Notes under the pieces: generated by a model
What the model saw: the letters and a program-made list of their open reading frames with translations, nothing else
Database searches by the model: none
Told to the model about the DNA's origin: nothing
Source: UBA7672 sp038326205
GTDB taxonomy: Bacteria; Pseudomonadota; Alphaproteobacteria; Caulobacterales; Hyphomonadaceae
Assembly (NCBI GenBank): GCA_038326205.1
Contig: JBBQJV010000007.1
Location: forward strand, 1-64,000
Length of the DNA stretch: 64,000 bases
Reading direction: 5' to 3'
In this document: in pieces, positions 52,129 to 60,323 of the stretch
How the letters are laid out: each line of letters opens with the position of its first letter
Numbering within the stretch: position 1 is the stretch's first letter
Translations under genes and position numbers: made by a program

Positions 52129-52938
52129 ATGACCCAAACCATCTTCATCACCGGCGCTTCCACCGGACTTGGCCGCGCTGCCGCAAAACTGTTCGCGGCG
52201 AAAGGCTGGAAGGTGATCGCGACGATGCGCGATCCTTCCAAGGAGAGCGAGCTGCAGGGCATTGCGGGTGTCACGGTGATGCCGCTCGATGTTGTGAATC
52301 TTGCGCAGATCAAGGAGACGGCGGCGAAGGCGCTGGCGCTCGGTCCGGTGGAGGTGGTGTTCAACAATGCCGGCTATGGACTTGCCGGCGCGTTCGAAGG
52401 CGCGACGGACGAGCAGTTGCAGACACAGCTCAACACCAACCTCATGGGCGTCATGCGCGTGACACAGGCTTTCCTGCCTGCGCTGCGCGAGCAGAAGCAC
52501 GGCACGATCCTCACGACGACGTCGATTGGCGGGCTGGTGACGTTTCCGTTCAACTCGGTCTACCACGCGACCAAGTGGGCGCTGGAAGGATGGAGCGAGA
52601 GCCTTGCGTTTGAACTTGCGCCATTCGGCATCCGCGTGCGCACGCTTGCGCCCGGCGGCATCTCGACGGACTTTGCGGGCCGCTCGCTCGTGATGACGCC
52701 GCACCCAGCCTACATGGAATCCATCGGCAAGACGATGAAGGCCTTCACGGACCCCGAGCGCCGCGCAGGCGGTTCCACGGCGGAGAAGATTGCCGAAGAG
52801 GCCTATGCCGCTGTAACAGACACCAGCGACCGCGTAACATTTGTGGCGGGCGACGATGCGCGGGCGACTTACGCCCAGCGTCTTGCAGCTGGCGTCGAGG
52901 CGTTCCGCAGGGCAATCCGCGAACGCTTCCTGGGATGA
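52129..52938 (+). CDS. SDR-family oxidoreductase
   Basis: About 269-aa short-chain dehydrogenase using NAD(P)(H). The start at 52129 (MTQTIFITGAS) places the cofactor motif TGASTGLG at the N-terminus, as usual; the upstream open frame looks non-coding. The active site is Ser (in TTTSIGG), Tyr-x3-Lys (YHATKWALEGW), and NNAGYG is kept. Basic MRDP after the second strand suggests NADP preference. The crotonase at 52946 follows immediately. Confidence 0.9.
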   Translation: MTQTIFITGASTGLGRAAAKLFAAKGWKVIATMRDPSKESELQGIAGVTVMPLDVVNLAQIKETAAKALALGPVEVVFNNAGYGLAGAFEGATDEQLQTQLNTNLMGVMRVTQAFLPALREQKHGTILTTTSIGGLVTFPFNSVYHATKWALEGWSESLAFELAPFGIRVRTLAPGGISTDFAGRSLVMTPHPAYMESIGKTMKAFTDPERRAGGSTAEKIAEEAYAAVTDTSDRVTFVAGDDARATYAQRLAAGVEAFRRAIRERFLG

Positions 52939-52945
52939 GGGCATC

Positions 52946-53725
52946 ATGACCGAACGTATCGGCGACGTTCACATTCGACGCGATGGCTTCGTGGCGACTG
53001 TCACGATCGACAAGCCGCCAATCAACGCGGTAAGCGTCGACCTGATGCGCGATCTTGCGGATGCGCTTGTGGCGCTCGACAAGGACGGCGCCACGCGCGC
53101 AGTCGTACTGGTGACGGCGGGCAAGGTGTTCTGCTCAGGCGCAGATTTATCAAACCGCACAAGCGACGGACCGATCCCCGAACGCTCGATCAACCCTCTC
53201 TACGATCAGGCCGTGCGCCTGTTCTCGACCGAGTTGCCGATCATCGCTGCCGTGCAAGGCGCGGCGGTGGGCGCCGGACTTGGGCTGGCAATGATCGCGG
53301 ATTTCCGCGTGGCGGCGCCTGAGGCGAGGTTCGCGGCGAACTTCACCAAGCTGGGCTTCCATCCCGGCTTCGGCCTCACTTACACCCTGCCCCGACTGAT
53401 CGGTCGTCAGAACGCTGCGATGATGTTTCTGAGCGGCGAACGTTATGACGCATCCGAGGCGCTCGAGATGGGGCTGATCGATGACCTCGTCGATCTTCCG
53501 CGCCTGCTCCAACGGGCGCAGACCATGGCCGCCACCATCGCGGAGAACGCGCCGCTCGCCGTGCGCTCGACCCGCAAGACATTGCGCAGCGATCTGCCGG
53601 CAGGCGTTCGCGCAGCGACGGATCACGAATTCTCCGAACAGCAATGGCTGATGAAGACCGACGACTTCAAGGAAGGCGTGAAAGCGGTGACCGAGCGCCG
53701 CGCCGGTGATTTCAAGGGCCGTTGA
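52946..53725 (+). CDS. enoyl-CoA hydratase/isomerase family protein
   Basis: About 259-aa crotonase. The start at 52946 follows GGGATGAGG and 7 bp of spacing from the SDR stop, so the two are co-transcribed. The N-terminus IGDVHIRRDGFVATVTIDKPPINAV and FCSGADLS are standard. Both catalytic Glu positions of hydratases are missing (QGAAVGAGLGLAM and NFTKLGFHPG), so it is unlikely to be a simple hydratase; isomerase or other acyl-CoA chemistry is more likely. It converges with the TetR gene. Confidence 0.85.
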   Translation: MTERIGDVHIRRDGFVATVTIDKPPINAVSVDLMRDLADALVALDKDGATRAVVLVTAGKVFCSGADLSNRTSDGPIPERSINPLYDQAVRLFSTELPIIAAVQGAAVGAGLGLAMIADFRVAAPEARFAANFTKLGFHPGFGLTYTLPRLIGRQNAAMMFLSGERYDASEALEMGLIDDLVDLPRLLQRAQTMAATIAENAPLAVRSTRKTLRSDLPAGVRAATDHEFSEQQWLMKTDDFKEGVKAVTERRAGDFKGR

Positions 53726-53731
53726 GAGAGG

Positions 53732-54388
53732 CTAAGCCAGCGTCTCGACGCCGCCCATGAACACCTTTACGGCGCGATCGACGGTTTCGCGGATTTCCTG
53801 ATCGCTTGCCACAAAGCCCGCCATCAGCAGCGCACGGAATTGGAGACGCGAGCGCAACAGGTCGAAAAAGACAGACGCGGCCTGCTCCGAGTTGGCGATC
53901 TTCAACTCGCCCGCCTTGGCGCGATCTTCGAGATAGACGGCGAGAGCCTTGCGCACAGCATCAGGCGCGCGCGTGTTCCATTGCTGGGCCATCTCAGGAA
54001 ATTTCTTCGCCTGGGCGATCATCAAACGCATCAGATCGACACTCTCGGGGTCGAGCTGCCGGATCAGGAAGGCCTCGCCGATCCGCCGCAGGCCCTCGCG
54101 CAGGGGGGCATGAGCGGCCAGCTCGATGTGCATCTGCTCGGTCAGGACCACGACCCGGCTGTCGATCATCGCCTCGAACAGGCCCTTTTTGCCGCCGAAC
54201 TGGGCGTAGAGGGTCGAGAGCGAGCCACCCGCCCGGCGTACAATTTCCGCCATGTTTGCAGCGTCGTAGCCAAATTCGAGGAAGACCTCCCGAGCAGCCT
54301 TCAGGAACGCTGCACGACGCATCTCCGCGCGACCGGTTTCCGGCTCGACAGTCTCGACGTCTGGAGTGGGGGCATCTGATTGCGACAT
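53732..54388 (-). CDS. TetR-family transcriptional regulator
   Basis: About 218-aa repressor. The N-terminal helix-turn-helix (AAFLKAAREVFLEFGYDAANMAEIVRRAGGSLSTLYAQFGGKKGLFEAMI) is a full TetR_N match. The ligand-binding part is AefR/YbiH-like (ESVDLMRLMIAQAKKFPEM). Start: ATG 54388 gives a roughly 24-residue leader; a GTG at 54418 is the alternative. It is divergent from the EmrAB efflux genes, with a palindromic site between them, so it very likely controls that pump. Confidence 0.9.
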   Translation of the reverse strand: MSQSDAPTPDVETVEPETGRAEMRRAAFLKAAREVFLEFGYDAANMAEIVRRAGGSLSTLYAQFGGKKGLFEAMIDSRVVVLTEQMHIELAAHAPLREGLRRIGEAFLIRQLDPESVDLMRLMIAQAKKFPEMAQQWNTRAPDAVRKALAVYLEDRAKAGELKIANSEQAASVFFDLLRSRLQFRALLMAGFVASDQEIRETVDRAVKVFMGGVETLA

Positions 54389-54454
54389 TGGTGCAGGAAT
54401 ACTCGATAGCGATCCCACTTGATACTCGCCGCTTCATCGTTACATTTCAACCGA

Positions 54455-54465
54455 TCCGTAACGGA
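54455..54465. promoter_or_regulatory. candidate TetR operator before emrA
   Basis: TCCGT-A-ACGGA (11 bp) is a perfect palindrome inside a wider imperfect dyad (GTTACATTTC ... GGAAATTAC, 54439-54471) lying between the divergent TetR and EmrA genes. Confidence 0.5.
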
Positions 54466-54524
54466 AATTACATATTGATCTCCCGCGCGCCTCCTCAGAC
54501 GCACCGCACGACAGGACACTTCAG

Positions 54525-55676
54525 ATGGCCCTCAAGACCGTCAAGACCGAGCCGGGCTCATCCCCCCTGACCGAAACGCCTAAAAACGCTGCGGCCGAAA
54601 CCGCAGCTCCAGTGGCCGCGCCCGCGAAGCCTGCTTCTGGTAGCACCCGCAAGAAAGTCCTGATCGGCATTGCGGCGGTGGCTGGCATCGCTGTGCTATG
54701 GTTCGGCGGCGACTGGTTCCTCAATGGCCGTTTCAACATCTCGACCGACAACGCCCAGCTACGGTCCGACATCGCGCGCGTGACGCCGAAGATCGAAGGT
54801 TACGTGGCAGAGATCCTCGTAGCGGAAAACCAGGTTGTGAAGGAGGGCGACTTGCTGATCGAGCTGGCGGATGACGAGTTCGTCCTGCGGCTGGCGCACG
54901 CGCGGGCAAACCTTGCTCAGGCCGAAGCCGACGCCGCTCAGGCCCACGCGCGCATCTCCGTCCAGCGCGACACGCTCACCGAAACCCGCGCAGCGCGTGA
55001 AGCCGCCGATGCGACCGCAGATCTGTCTGCATCAGACGCCAAGCGCCTCGCCGATCTAGCAGCCAAGGGCTGGTATCCGAAAGCCAAGCTCGATCAGGTC
55101 GAAGCAGCAAAACGCACGGCCGACGCCCAGCTCAATCAGGCCGATGCTTCTATCACCGCGCAACGCAGCCAGCTTTCGAGCGCGCAAGCCGCGGCTGATA
55201 GCGCCGACGCCAAGGTCGAGGCATCGAAGGCCGAAGTCGCCGGGGCGCAGCTTGAGCTCGACCGCACAAAGATCCACGCGCCGATGAACGGCACGGTCAC
55301 CAAGAAGGACGTGGTTGTCGGGCAGATCCTGTCGCCGGGTCGCGTCGCGCTGTCGATCGTCTCGTCCGATGACGTCTGGGTGCTTGCCAACTTCAAGGAA
55401 ACCCAGATCAACGAGATGCGCGTCGGCCAGTGTGTTGAGGTCCATGTCGACGCCTACCCGAACCAGCACTTCAAGGGTCATGTGCAGAGCCTGTCGCCGA
55501 GCACCGGCGCCACATTCAGCCTCGTTCCGCAGGACAGCGCGACCGGCAACTTCACCAAGATCGTCCAGCGCGTGCCGGTGAAGATCGTGCTCGACAACGA
55601 AGCCAAAGCTTCGGGTCTGTTGCGAGCGGGTCTGCAGGTGACGGCCACAGTCTCCACCAAGACTGACTGCGAGTAA
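54525..55676 (+). CDS. emrA: HlyD/EmrA-family membrane fusion protein
   Basis: 383-aa periplasmic adaptor linking an inner-membrane MFS pump with an outer-membrane channel. One N-terminal membrane helix (VLIGIAAVAGIAVLWFGGDWF) follows a charged, Ala-rich cytoplasmic leader. The lipoyl halves are TPKIEGYVAEILVAENQVVKEGDLL and LDRTKIHAPMNGTVTKKDVVVGQ. Between them is a long coiled coil with Ala-rich heptads. It is followed at 5 bp by the MFS gene. Confidence 0.9.
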   Translation: MALKTVKTEPGSSPLTETPKNAAAETAAPVAAPAKPASGSTRKKVLIGIAAVAGIAVLWFGGDWFLNGRFNISTDNAQLRSDIARVTPKIEGYVAEILVAENQVVKEGDLLIELADDEFVLRLAHARANLAQAEADAAQAHARISVQRDTLTETRAAREAADATADLSASDAKRLADLAAKGWYPKAKLDQVEAAKRTADAQLNQADASITAQRSQLSSAQAAADSADAKVEASKAEVAGAQLELDRTKIHAPMNGTVTKKDVVVGQILSPGRVALSIVSSDDVWVLANFKETQINEMRVGQCVEVHVDAYPNQHFKGHVQSLSPSTGATFSLVPQDSATGNFTKIVQRVPVKIVLDNEAKASGLLRAGLQVTATVSTKTDCE

Positions 55677-55681
55677 CTGCG

Positions 55682-57289
55682 ATGAGCGCGACCGCGATGG
55701 CGGCGCCGCAAATGACCTACGTGCCGCCCAAGCCCGGCACGCGCGAAGCCTTGCTGCTCAACATCGGCTTCTTCGCGATGGTCATCGGCATGTTCATGGC
55801 GATCCTGGATATCCAGATCGTCGCCTCATCCATCAAGATGATCCAGGCGGGCGTTTCGGCTTCGGACGATGAAGTCGCGTGGATCCAAACCAGCTATCTC
55901 ATCGCCGAAGTGATCGGCATTCCCTTATCGGGCCTGCTCAACCGCGCGCTGTCGATGCGACGCCTGTTCGTGTTCTCGGCAGTTGGTTTCACGATTGCAA
56001 GCGTGATGTGCGCGCTGGCGTGGGACCTCAACAGCCTCGTTGTCTTCCGTTGCATCCAGGGCTTCCTCGGCGCCGCGATGATCCCGACCACGATGGCCGC
56101 CGCCTTCACCCTGTTCGGCCCGAACCGTTCGATGCTGCAACAGGTCTCCATTGGCATGGTGGCGACGCTGGCGCCGTCCATCGGCCCGACACTTGGCGGC
56201 TGGATCACCGAGAACGCCAGCTGGCACTGGCTGTTCCTGGTCAACATTATCCCCGGCATCATCTCCGCCTCTTTGGTCTGGCGCCTAACCCCGAAAATGC
56301 CGACGCAGCTCAGCCTGATACGCAACATCGACATAATTGGCCTAGGTGCGATGGCGTTGTTCCTCGGCTCGTTCGAATACGTGTTCGAGGAAGGACCAAC
56401 GGCTGGCTGGTTCGACGACCAAGAGGTCGTGATGTGGATGTTCCTGTGCTCACTGGCGGGCATTGTCTTCTTCTGGCGCGCCTTCCGACAGAAAAACCCG
56501 GTAGTCGATCTAACCGTCTTCAAGGATCGCAACTTCGCGGTCGGGGCGGTCATGGCTACCGTCGTCGGCTTCGGCCTGTTCGGCTCGGTATATGTGACGC
56601 CGCTCTTCCTCTCCACGGTGCGCGGTTACAACGCCGAGCAGATCGGCCACATCATGAGTATTGGCGGTATTGCCATGTTCATCGCCGGCCCGATCTCGGG
56701 CATGCTGATCAGACGGATCGACCCGCGTATTGTCATTGCGACCGGGCTGGCGCTGGCAGCCGTCGGGCTTTACTGGAACAGCTTCCTCACAGCTGACTCC
56801 TCTTTCGAAGAGTTATTCTGGCCGCAATTCCTGCGTGGCGCCGGGCTCATCATGTCGATGGTGCCGGTCAACTTCATCGCGCTGGGAACACTGCCGCCAC
56901 ACAAGTTGCCAAATGCGACGGGCCTCGTCACCGTCAGCCGAAACCTTGGCGGCGCAATTGGCCTCGCCGCGCTCAACACGCTGCGGCTTAACTTTACCAA
57001 TCTCCACAATCAGGAGATCGCCGCCGGGATGGACCCTACTCGTCCCGAGATTCAGGCCTTCCTCGCTCAAAGCGAGGCCAGCTTGCGCGCAGCCGGCGCC
57101 GCTGATCCGGCGGCCGCCGCCCTCGCCCAACTCGTCCGCCGGATGCAGATGGAATCGCAGGTGATGACGTTCAACAACATGTTCCTCGTCATGGCGATCT
57201 GCTTTGCCCTGATGCTGTTCATGGCGCCGCTGCTGAAACGACCCGTTCCGCCGCCCGCTGGAGCACCGCAGGGGCCTGGCGCGCACTGA
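55682..57289 (+). CDS. emrB: DHA2-family MFS drug efflux transporter (EmrB-like)
   Basis: 535-aa proton-driven multidrug exporter with about 14 hydrophobic helices, the DHA2 size. The first helix has the family sequence FFAMVIGMFMAILDIQIVASS. Motif A-like and motif C-like segments (LNRALSMRRLFVFSAVGF; GMVATLAPSIGPTLGGWITENASWHWLFLVN) are clear. It operates with EmrA, encoded just upstream, and is probably under the divergent TetR. Confidence 0.92.
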   Translation: MSATAMAAPQMTYVPPKPGTREALLLNIGFFAMVIGMFMAILDIQIVASSIKMIQAGVSASDDEVAWIQTSYLIAEVIGIPLSGLLNRALSMRRLFVFSAVGFTIASVMCALAWDLNSLVVFRCIQGFLGAAMIPTTMAAAFTLFGPNRSMLQQVSIGMVATLAPSIGPTLGGWITENASWHWLFLVNIIPGIISASLVWRLTPKMPTQLSLIRNIDIIGLGAMALFLGSFEYVFEEGPTAGWFDDQEVVMWMFLCSLAGIVFFWRAFRQKNPVVDLTVFKDRNFAVGAVMATVVGFGLFGSVYVTPLFLSTVRGYNAEQIGHIMSIGGIAMFIAGPISGMLIRRIDPRIVIATGLALAAVGLYWNSFLTADSSFEELFWPQFLRGAGLIMSMVPVNFIALGTLPPHKLPNATGLVTVSRNLGGAIGLAALNTLRLNFTNLHNQEIAAGMDPTRPEIQAFLAQSEASLRAAGAADPAAAALAQLVRRMQMESQVMTFNNMFLVMAICFALMLFMAPLLKRPVPPPAGAPQGPGAH

Positions 57290-57332
57290 GCGCTGACGCC
57301 CGCGTAATACCGCAACCTGCTTGTCATCTCCC

Positions 57333-57363
57333 CTTGCGGGGCCGACCACTGCACCTACCTATT
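57333..57363 (+). promoter_or_regulatory. candidate heat-shock (sigma-32) promoter for clpB
   Basis: CTTG at 57333-57336, a 17-bp spacer and CCTACCTATT at 57354-57363 approximate the alphaproteobacterial sigma-32 form CTTG-N17-CYTATNTNNG, about 105 bp before clpB. The -10 match is imperfect. Confidence 0.4.
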
Positions 57364-57468
57364 GGCCTGGATCAAGGCACGGCCGTTCCGGCGTGCGATT
57401 GATTTGCGAGGATGCCGGGTTCGGGTCCTCAGACGTGTCGGCCGACTGCTTCAAACAAGGGTCAATTG

Positions 57469-60087
57469 ATGGACTTCGAACGTTATACAGAGCGCGCCCG
57501 CGCAGCCGTTCAGAGCGCCCAGACGAGCGCGCTCGCCAGCGGCCACCCGCAGATGCTGCCTGAACATCTCATCAAGGCGATGTTCGCGGACCGCGATCGC
57601 CTCGCTTCCAACCTCATCCGCGCCGCCGGGGGAAATCCCGAGCAGGCGCAAGCCAGCATCGACAAGTTGCTGGCGGCACAGCCAAAATCCACTGGCGGCT
57701 CACAGCCCGGCCTCAGCCAGGACCTCGCCCGCCTGTTTCAGATGGCAGAGGAAGACGCGACGCAAGCGGGCGACGACTTCGTCACTACCGAACGCCTGCT
57801 GCTCTCCGCCACCAAACTGAAAAGCAAAGCCGCCGAAGCCCTCACCGCCGCTGGGGCCACGACCGGCGCGCTGGTGAAGGCGATTGCCGACCTGCGGAAG
57901 GGTCGCACGGCGGACACCGCGACCTCGGAAGAAAAATACGAAGCGCTCAAGAAATACTCGCGCGACCTCACCGAGGCTGCTCGCTCGGGCAAGCTCGACC
58001 CCGTGATCGGGCGCGACGAGGAAATCCGCCGCTGCATCCAGGTTCTGTCCCGTCGCACCAAGAACAACCCGGTGATTATAGGCGAGCCGGGCGTCGGCAA
58101 GACCGCCATCGCCGAAGGCCTCGCCCTGCGTATCGTCAATGGCGACGTGCCCGACAGCCTTAAGGAAAAGAGTCTGCTTTCGCTAGATATGGGGGCGCTG
58201 ATTGCAGGCGCGAAATTCCGTGGCGAGTTCGAAGAACGCCTGAAATCTGTCCTGCAGGAAGTCACGCAGGCCGCAGGCAAGATCATCCTCTTCATCGACG
58301 AGATGCACACGCTGGTGGGCGCGGGAAAAGCCGAAGGCGCGATGGACGCGTCAAACCTGCTGAAACCCGCCCTTGCGCGGGGAGAACTGCATTGCGTCGG
58401 TGCGACCACGCTGGATGAATACCGCAAAAACGTCGAGAAGGACGCCGCCCTCGCCCGCCGTTTCCAGCCCGTCTTCGTGGGCGAACCGAGCGTGGAGGAC
58501 ACCATCTCCATCCTGCGCGGCCTGAAGGAGAAGTACGAAGTTCACCACGGCATCCGCATTTCGGACGCCGCCATCGTTGCGGCTGCGACGCTGTCAAACC
58601 GTTACATCACCGACCGTTTCCTGCCGGACAAAGCTATCGACCTGATGGACGAAGCCGCTGCGCGCCTGCGCATGGCGGTGGAATCCAAGCCCGAAGAACT
58701 CGACGAGATCGATCGCCGGTTGATGCAGATTCGCATCGAGGCCGAAGCGCTGAAGAAGGAAAAGGACGACGCCTCGAAGGATCGCCTGAAGCGCCGCGAA
58801 GTCGAGATCAAGGAACTCCAGGCGAAGTCCGATGAAATCTCCGCCGCCTGGAAGGCCGAGAAAGGCCGCCTCGCAGGCGCAACCAATGCAAAGGAAAAGC
58901 TCGATCGCGCCCGCGCAGACATGGCCGATGCCGAGCGCCGCTCCGACTGGGCGCGCGCCGGCGAGATCAAGTATGGTGAAATCCCTGCGCTCGAAAAACT
59001 GATCACGGAATCCGAAGGCAAGGTCGACACCGACAAGGATGCGAAAGCCCCGTTGGTGAAGGAGGAGGTGGACGCCGAAGCCATCGCCGCGGTCGTTTCT
59101 CGCTGGACGGGCATTCCCGTCGACAAAATGCTGGAAGGCGAGCGCGAAAAGCTGCTCCACATGGAGGACGGCCTGCGCAAACGCGTGGTCGGCCAAGACG
59201 ATGCGCTGGAGATTGTGGCCAATGCCGTGCGCCGCGCGCGCGCCGGCCTGCAGGATCCCAACCGCCCGATAGGCAGCTTCATCTTCGTCGGCCCCACCGG
59301 GGTCGGCAAGACCGAGCTGACGAAGGCGCTCGCGGAATTCCTCTTTGATGACGAGCATGCTGTCCTACGCCTCGACATGTCAGAATATATGGAGAAGCAC
59401 GCGGTCTCGCGGATGATCGGCGCGCCCCCCGGCTATGTCGGATACGAAGAAGGCGGAGCGCTCACCGAAGCGGTGCGCCGCAGGCCGTATCAGGTGATCC
59501 TGTTCGACGAGATCGAGAAGGCGCACCCGGATGTGTTCAACACACTCCTGCAGGTTCTCGATGATGGCCGTCTGACCGATGGTCAGGGCCGCACCGTGAA
59601 CTTCAACAACACCGTTATCATCATGACGTCCAACCTCGGCGCGCATGCGCTGGCCGAAGACAAGTCCGAAGGCGAAATCTCGGGTCACGCACGTGATGCG
59701 GTGATGGAAGCGATCCGTTCGCACTTCCGACCAGAATTCCTAAACCGTATCGACGAGATCGTGTTCTTCAAACGCCTCGGCCGCAGCGAGATCGATCGTA
59801 TCGTTGGCGTGCAGCTGAAGCGCCTCGAGAAAATTCTCGCCGACCGCCGCATCACGCTAAGCCTGACAGATGAGGCGATGCAGTGGCTCTCCGACAGGGG
59901 CTATGATCCTGTCTATGGCGCACGTCCGCTGAAGCGCGTGATCCAGAAGGAACTTCAGGACCCTCTGGCGCGCCGCATTCTCGAAGGCCGCATCAAGGAC
60001 GGCGACGAGGTGAAGGTGTCGGTGGACGGTTCCGCCCTCTCCCTCAACGGCGTCCCGGCTGAGATGAAAAAGACGGTGCTCAACTAA
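57469..60087 (+). CDS. clpB: ATP-dependent disaggregase ClpB
   Basis: About 872-aa hexameric chaperone that, with DnaK, pulls apart heat-damaged aggregates. ATG 57469 with AAGGG 7 nt upstream is the natural start; the frame is open further up. N-domain (to about 145), first AAA+ with GEPGVGKT (near 205) and ARRFQPV, coiled-coil middle domain (about 405-525, DRRLMQIRIEAEALKKEKDDAS), second AAA+ with GPTGVGKTE (near 610) and the C-terminal D2-small domain. Length matches the long ClpB isoform. Confidence 0.96.
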   Translation: MDFERYTERARAAVQSAQTSALASGHPQMLPEHLIKAMFADRDRLASNLIRAAGGNPEQAQASIDKLLAAQPKSTGGSQPGLSQDLARLFQMAEEDATQAGDDFVTTERLLLSATKLKSKAAEALTAAGATTGALVKAIADLRKGRTADTATSEEKYEALKKYSRDLTEAARSGKLDPVIGRDEEIRRCIQVLSRRTKNNPVIIGEPGVGKTAIAEGLALRIVNGDVPDSLKEKSLLSLDMGALIAGAKFRGEFEERLKSVLQEVTQAAGKIILFIDEMHTLVGAGKAEGAMDASNLLKPALARGELHCVGATTLDEYRKNVEKDAALARRFQPVFVGEPSVEDTISILRGLKEKYEVHHGIRISDAAIVAAATLSNRYITDRFLPDKAIDLMDEAAARLRMAVESKPEELDEIDRRLMQIRIEAEALKKEKDDASKDRLKRREVEIKELQAKSDEISAAWKAEKGRLAGATNAKEKLDRARADMADAERRSDWARAGEIKYGEIPALEKLITESEGKVDTDKDAKAPLVKEEVDAEAIAAVVSRWTGIPVDKMLEGEREKLLHMEDGLRKRVVGQDDALEIVANAVRRARAGLQDPNRPIGSFIFVGPTGVGKTELTKALAEFLFDDEHAVLRLDMSEYMEKHAVSRMIGAPPGYVGYEEGGALTEAVRRRPYQVILFDEIEKAHPDVFNTLLQVLDDGRLTDGQGRTVNFNNTVIIMTSNLGAHALAEDKSEGEISGHARDAVMEAIRSHFRPEFLNRIDEIVFFKRLGRSEIDRIVGVQLKRLEKILADRRITLSLTDEAMQWLSDRGYDPVYGARPLKRVIQKELQDPLARRILEGRIKDGDEVKVSVDGSALSLNGVPAEMKKTVLN

Positions 60088-60100
60088 CGCGCGACTGATT

Positions 60101-60129
60101 GCGGGACGGTGGCGCTTTCACCGTCCCGC
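60101..60129. terminator. strong hairpin after clpB
   Basis: GCGGGACGGTG / CACCGTCCCGC is a perfect 11-bp stem with a 7-nt loop, 13 bp past the clpB stop. No T-run follows, so termination efficiency is uncertain. Confidence 0.45.
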
Positions 60130-60323
60130 GAATGGACTTCGCCTTACGCGCGAGCGTCGTGACTTCCGCTGCGTCGCTCAGTGTCACATCATCGCCACAC
60201 CTGTGGCATGAACATGGTCCTTGTGCGGACGAATTGGCCCCGCTTCATTGCGGATACGCCGCCCCTGTCCCAGTTTGTAAGATCGAGAGCTCGTCCGCCT
60301 CCAGGACAGCTAGGAGAGATCTT

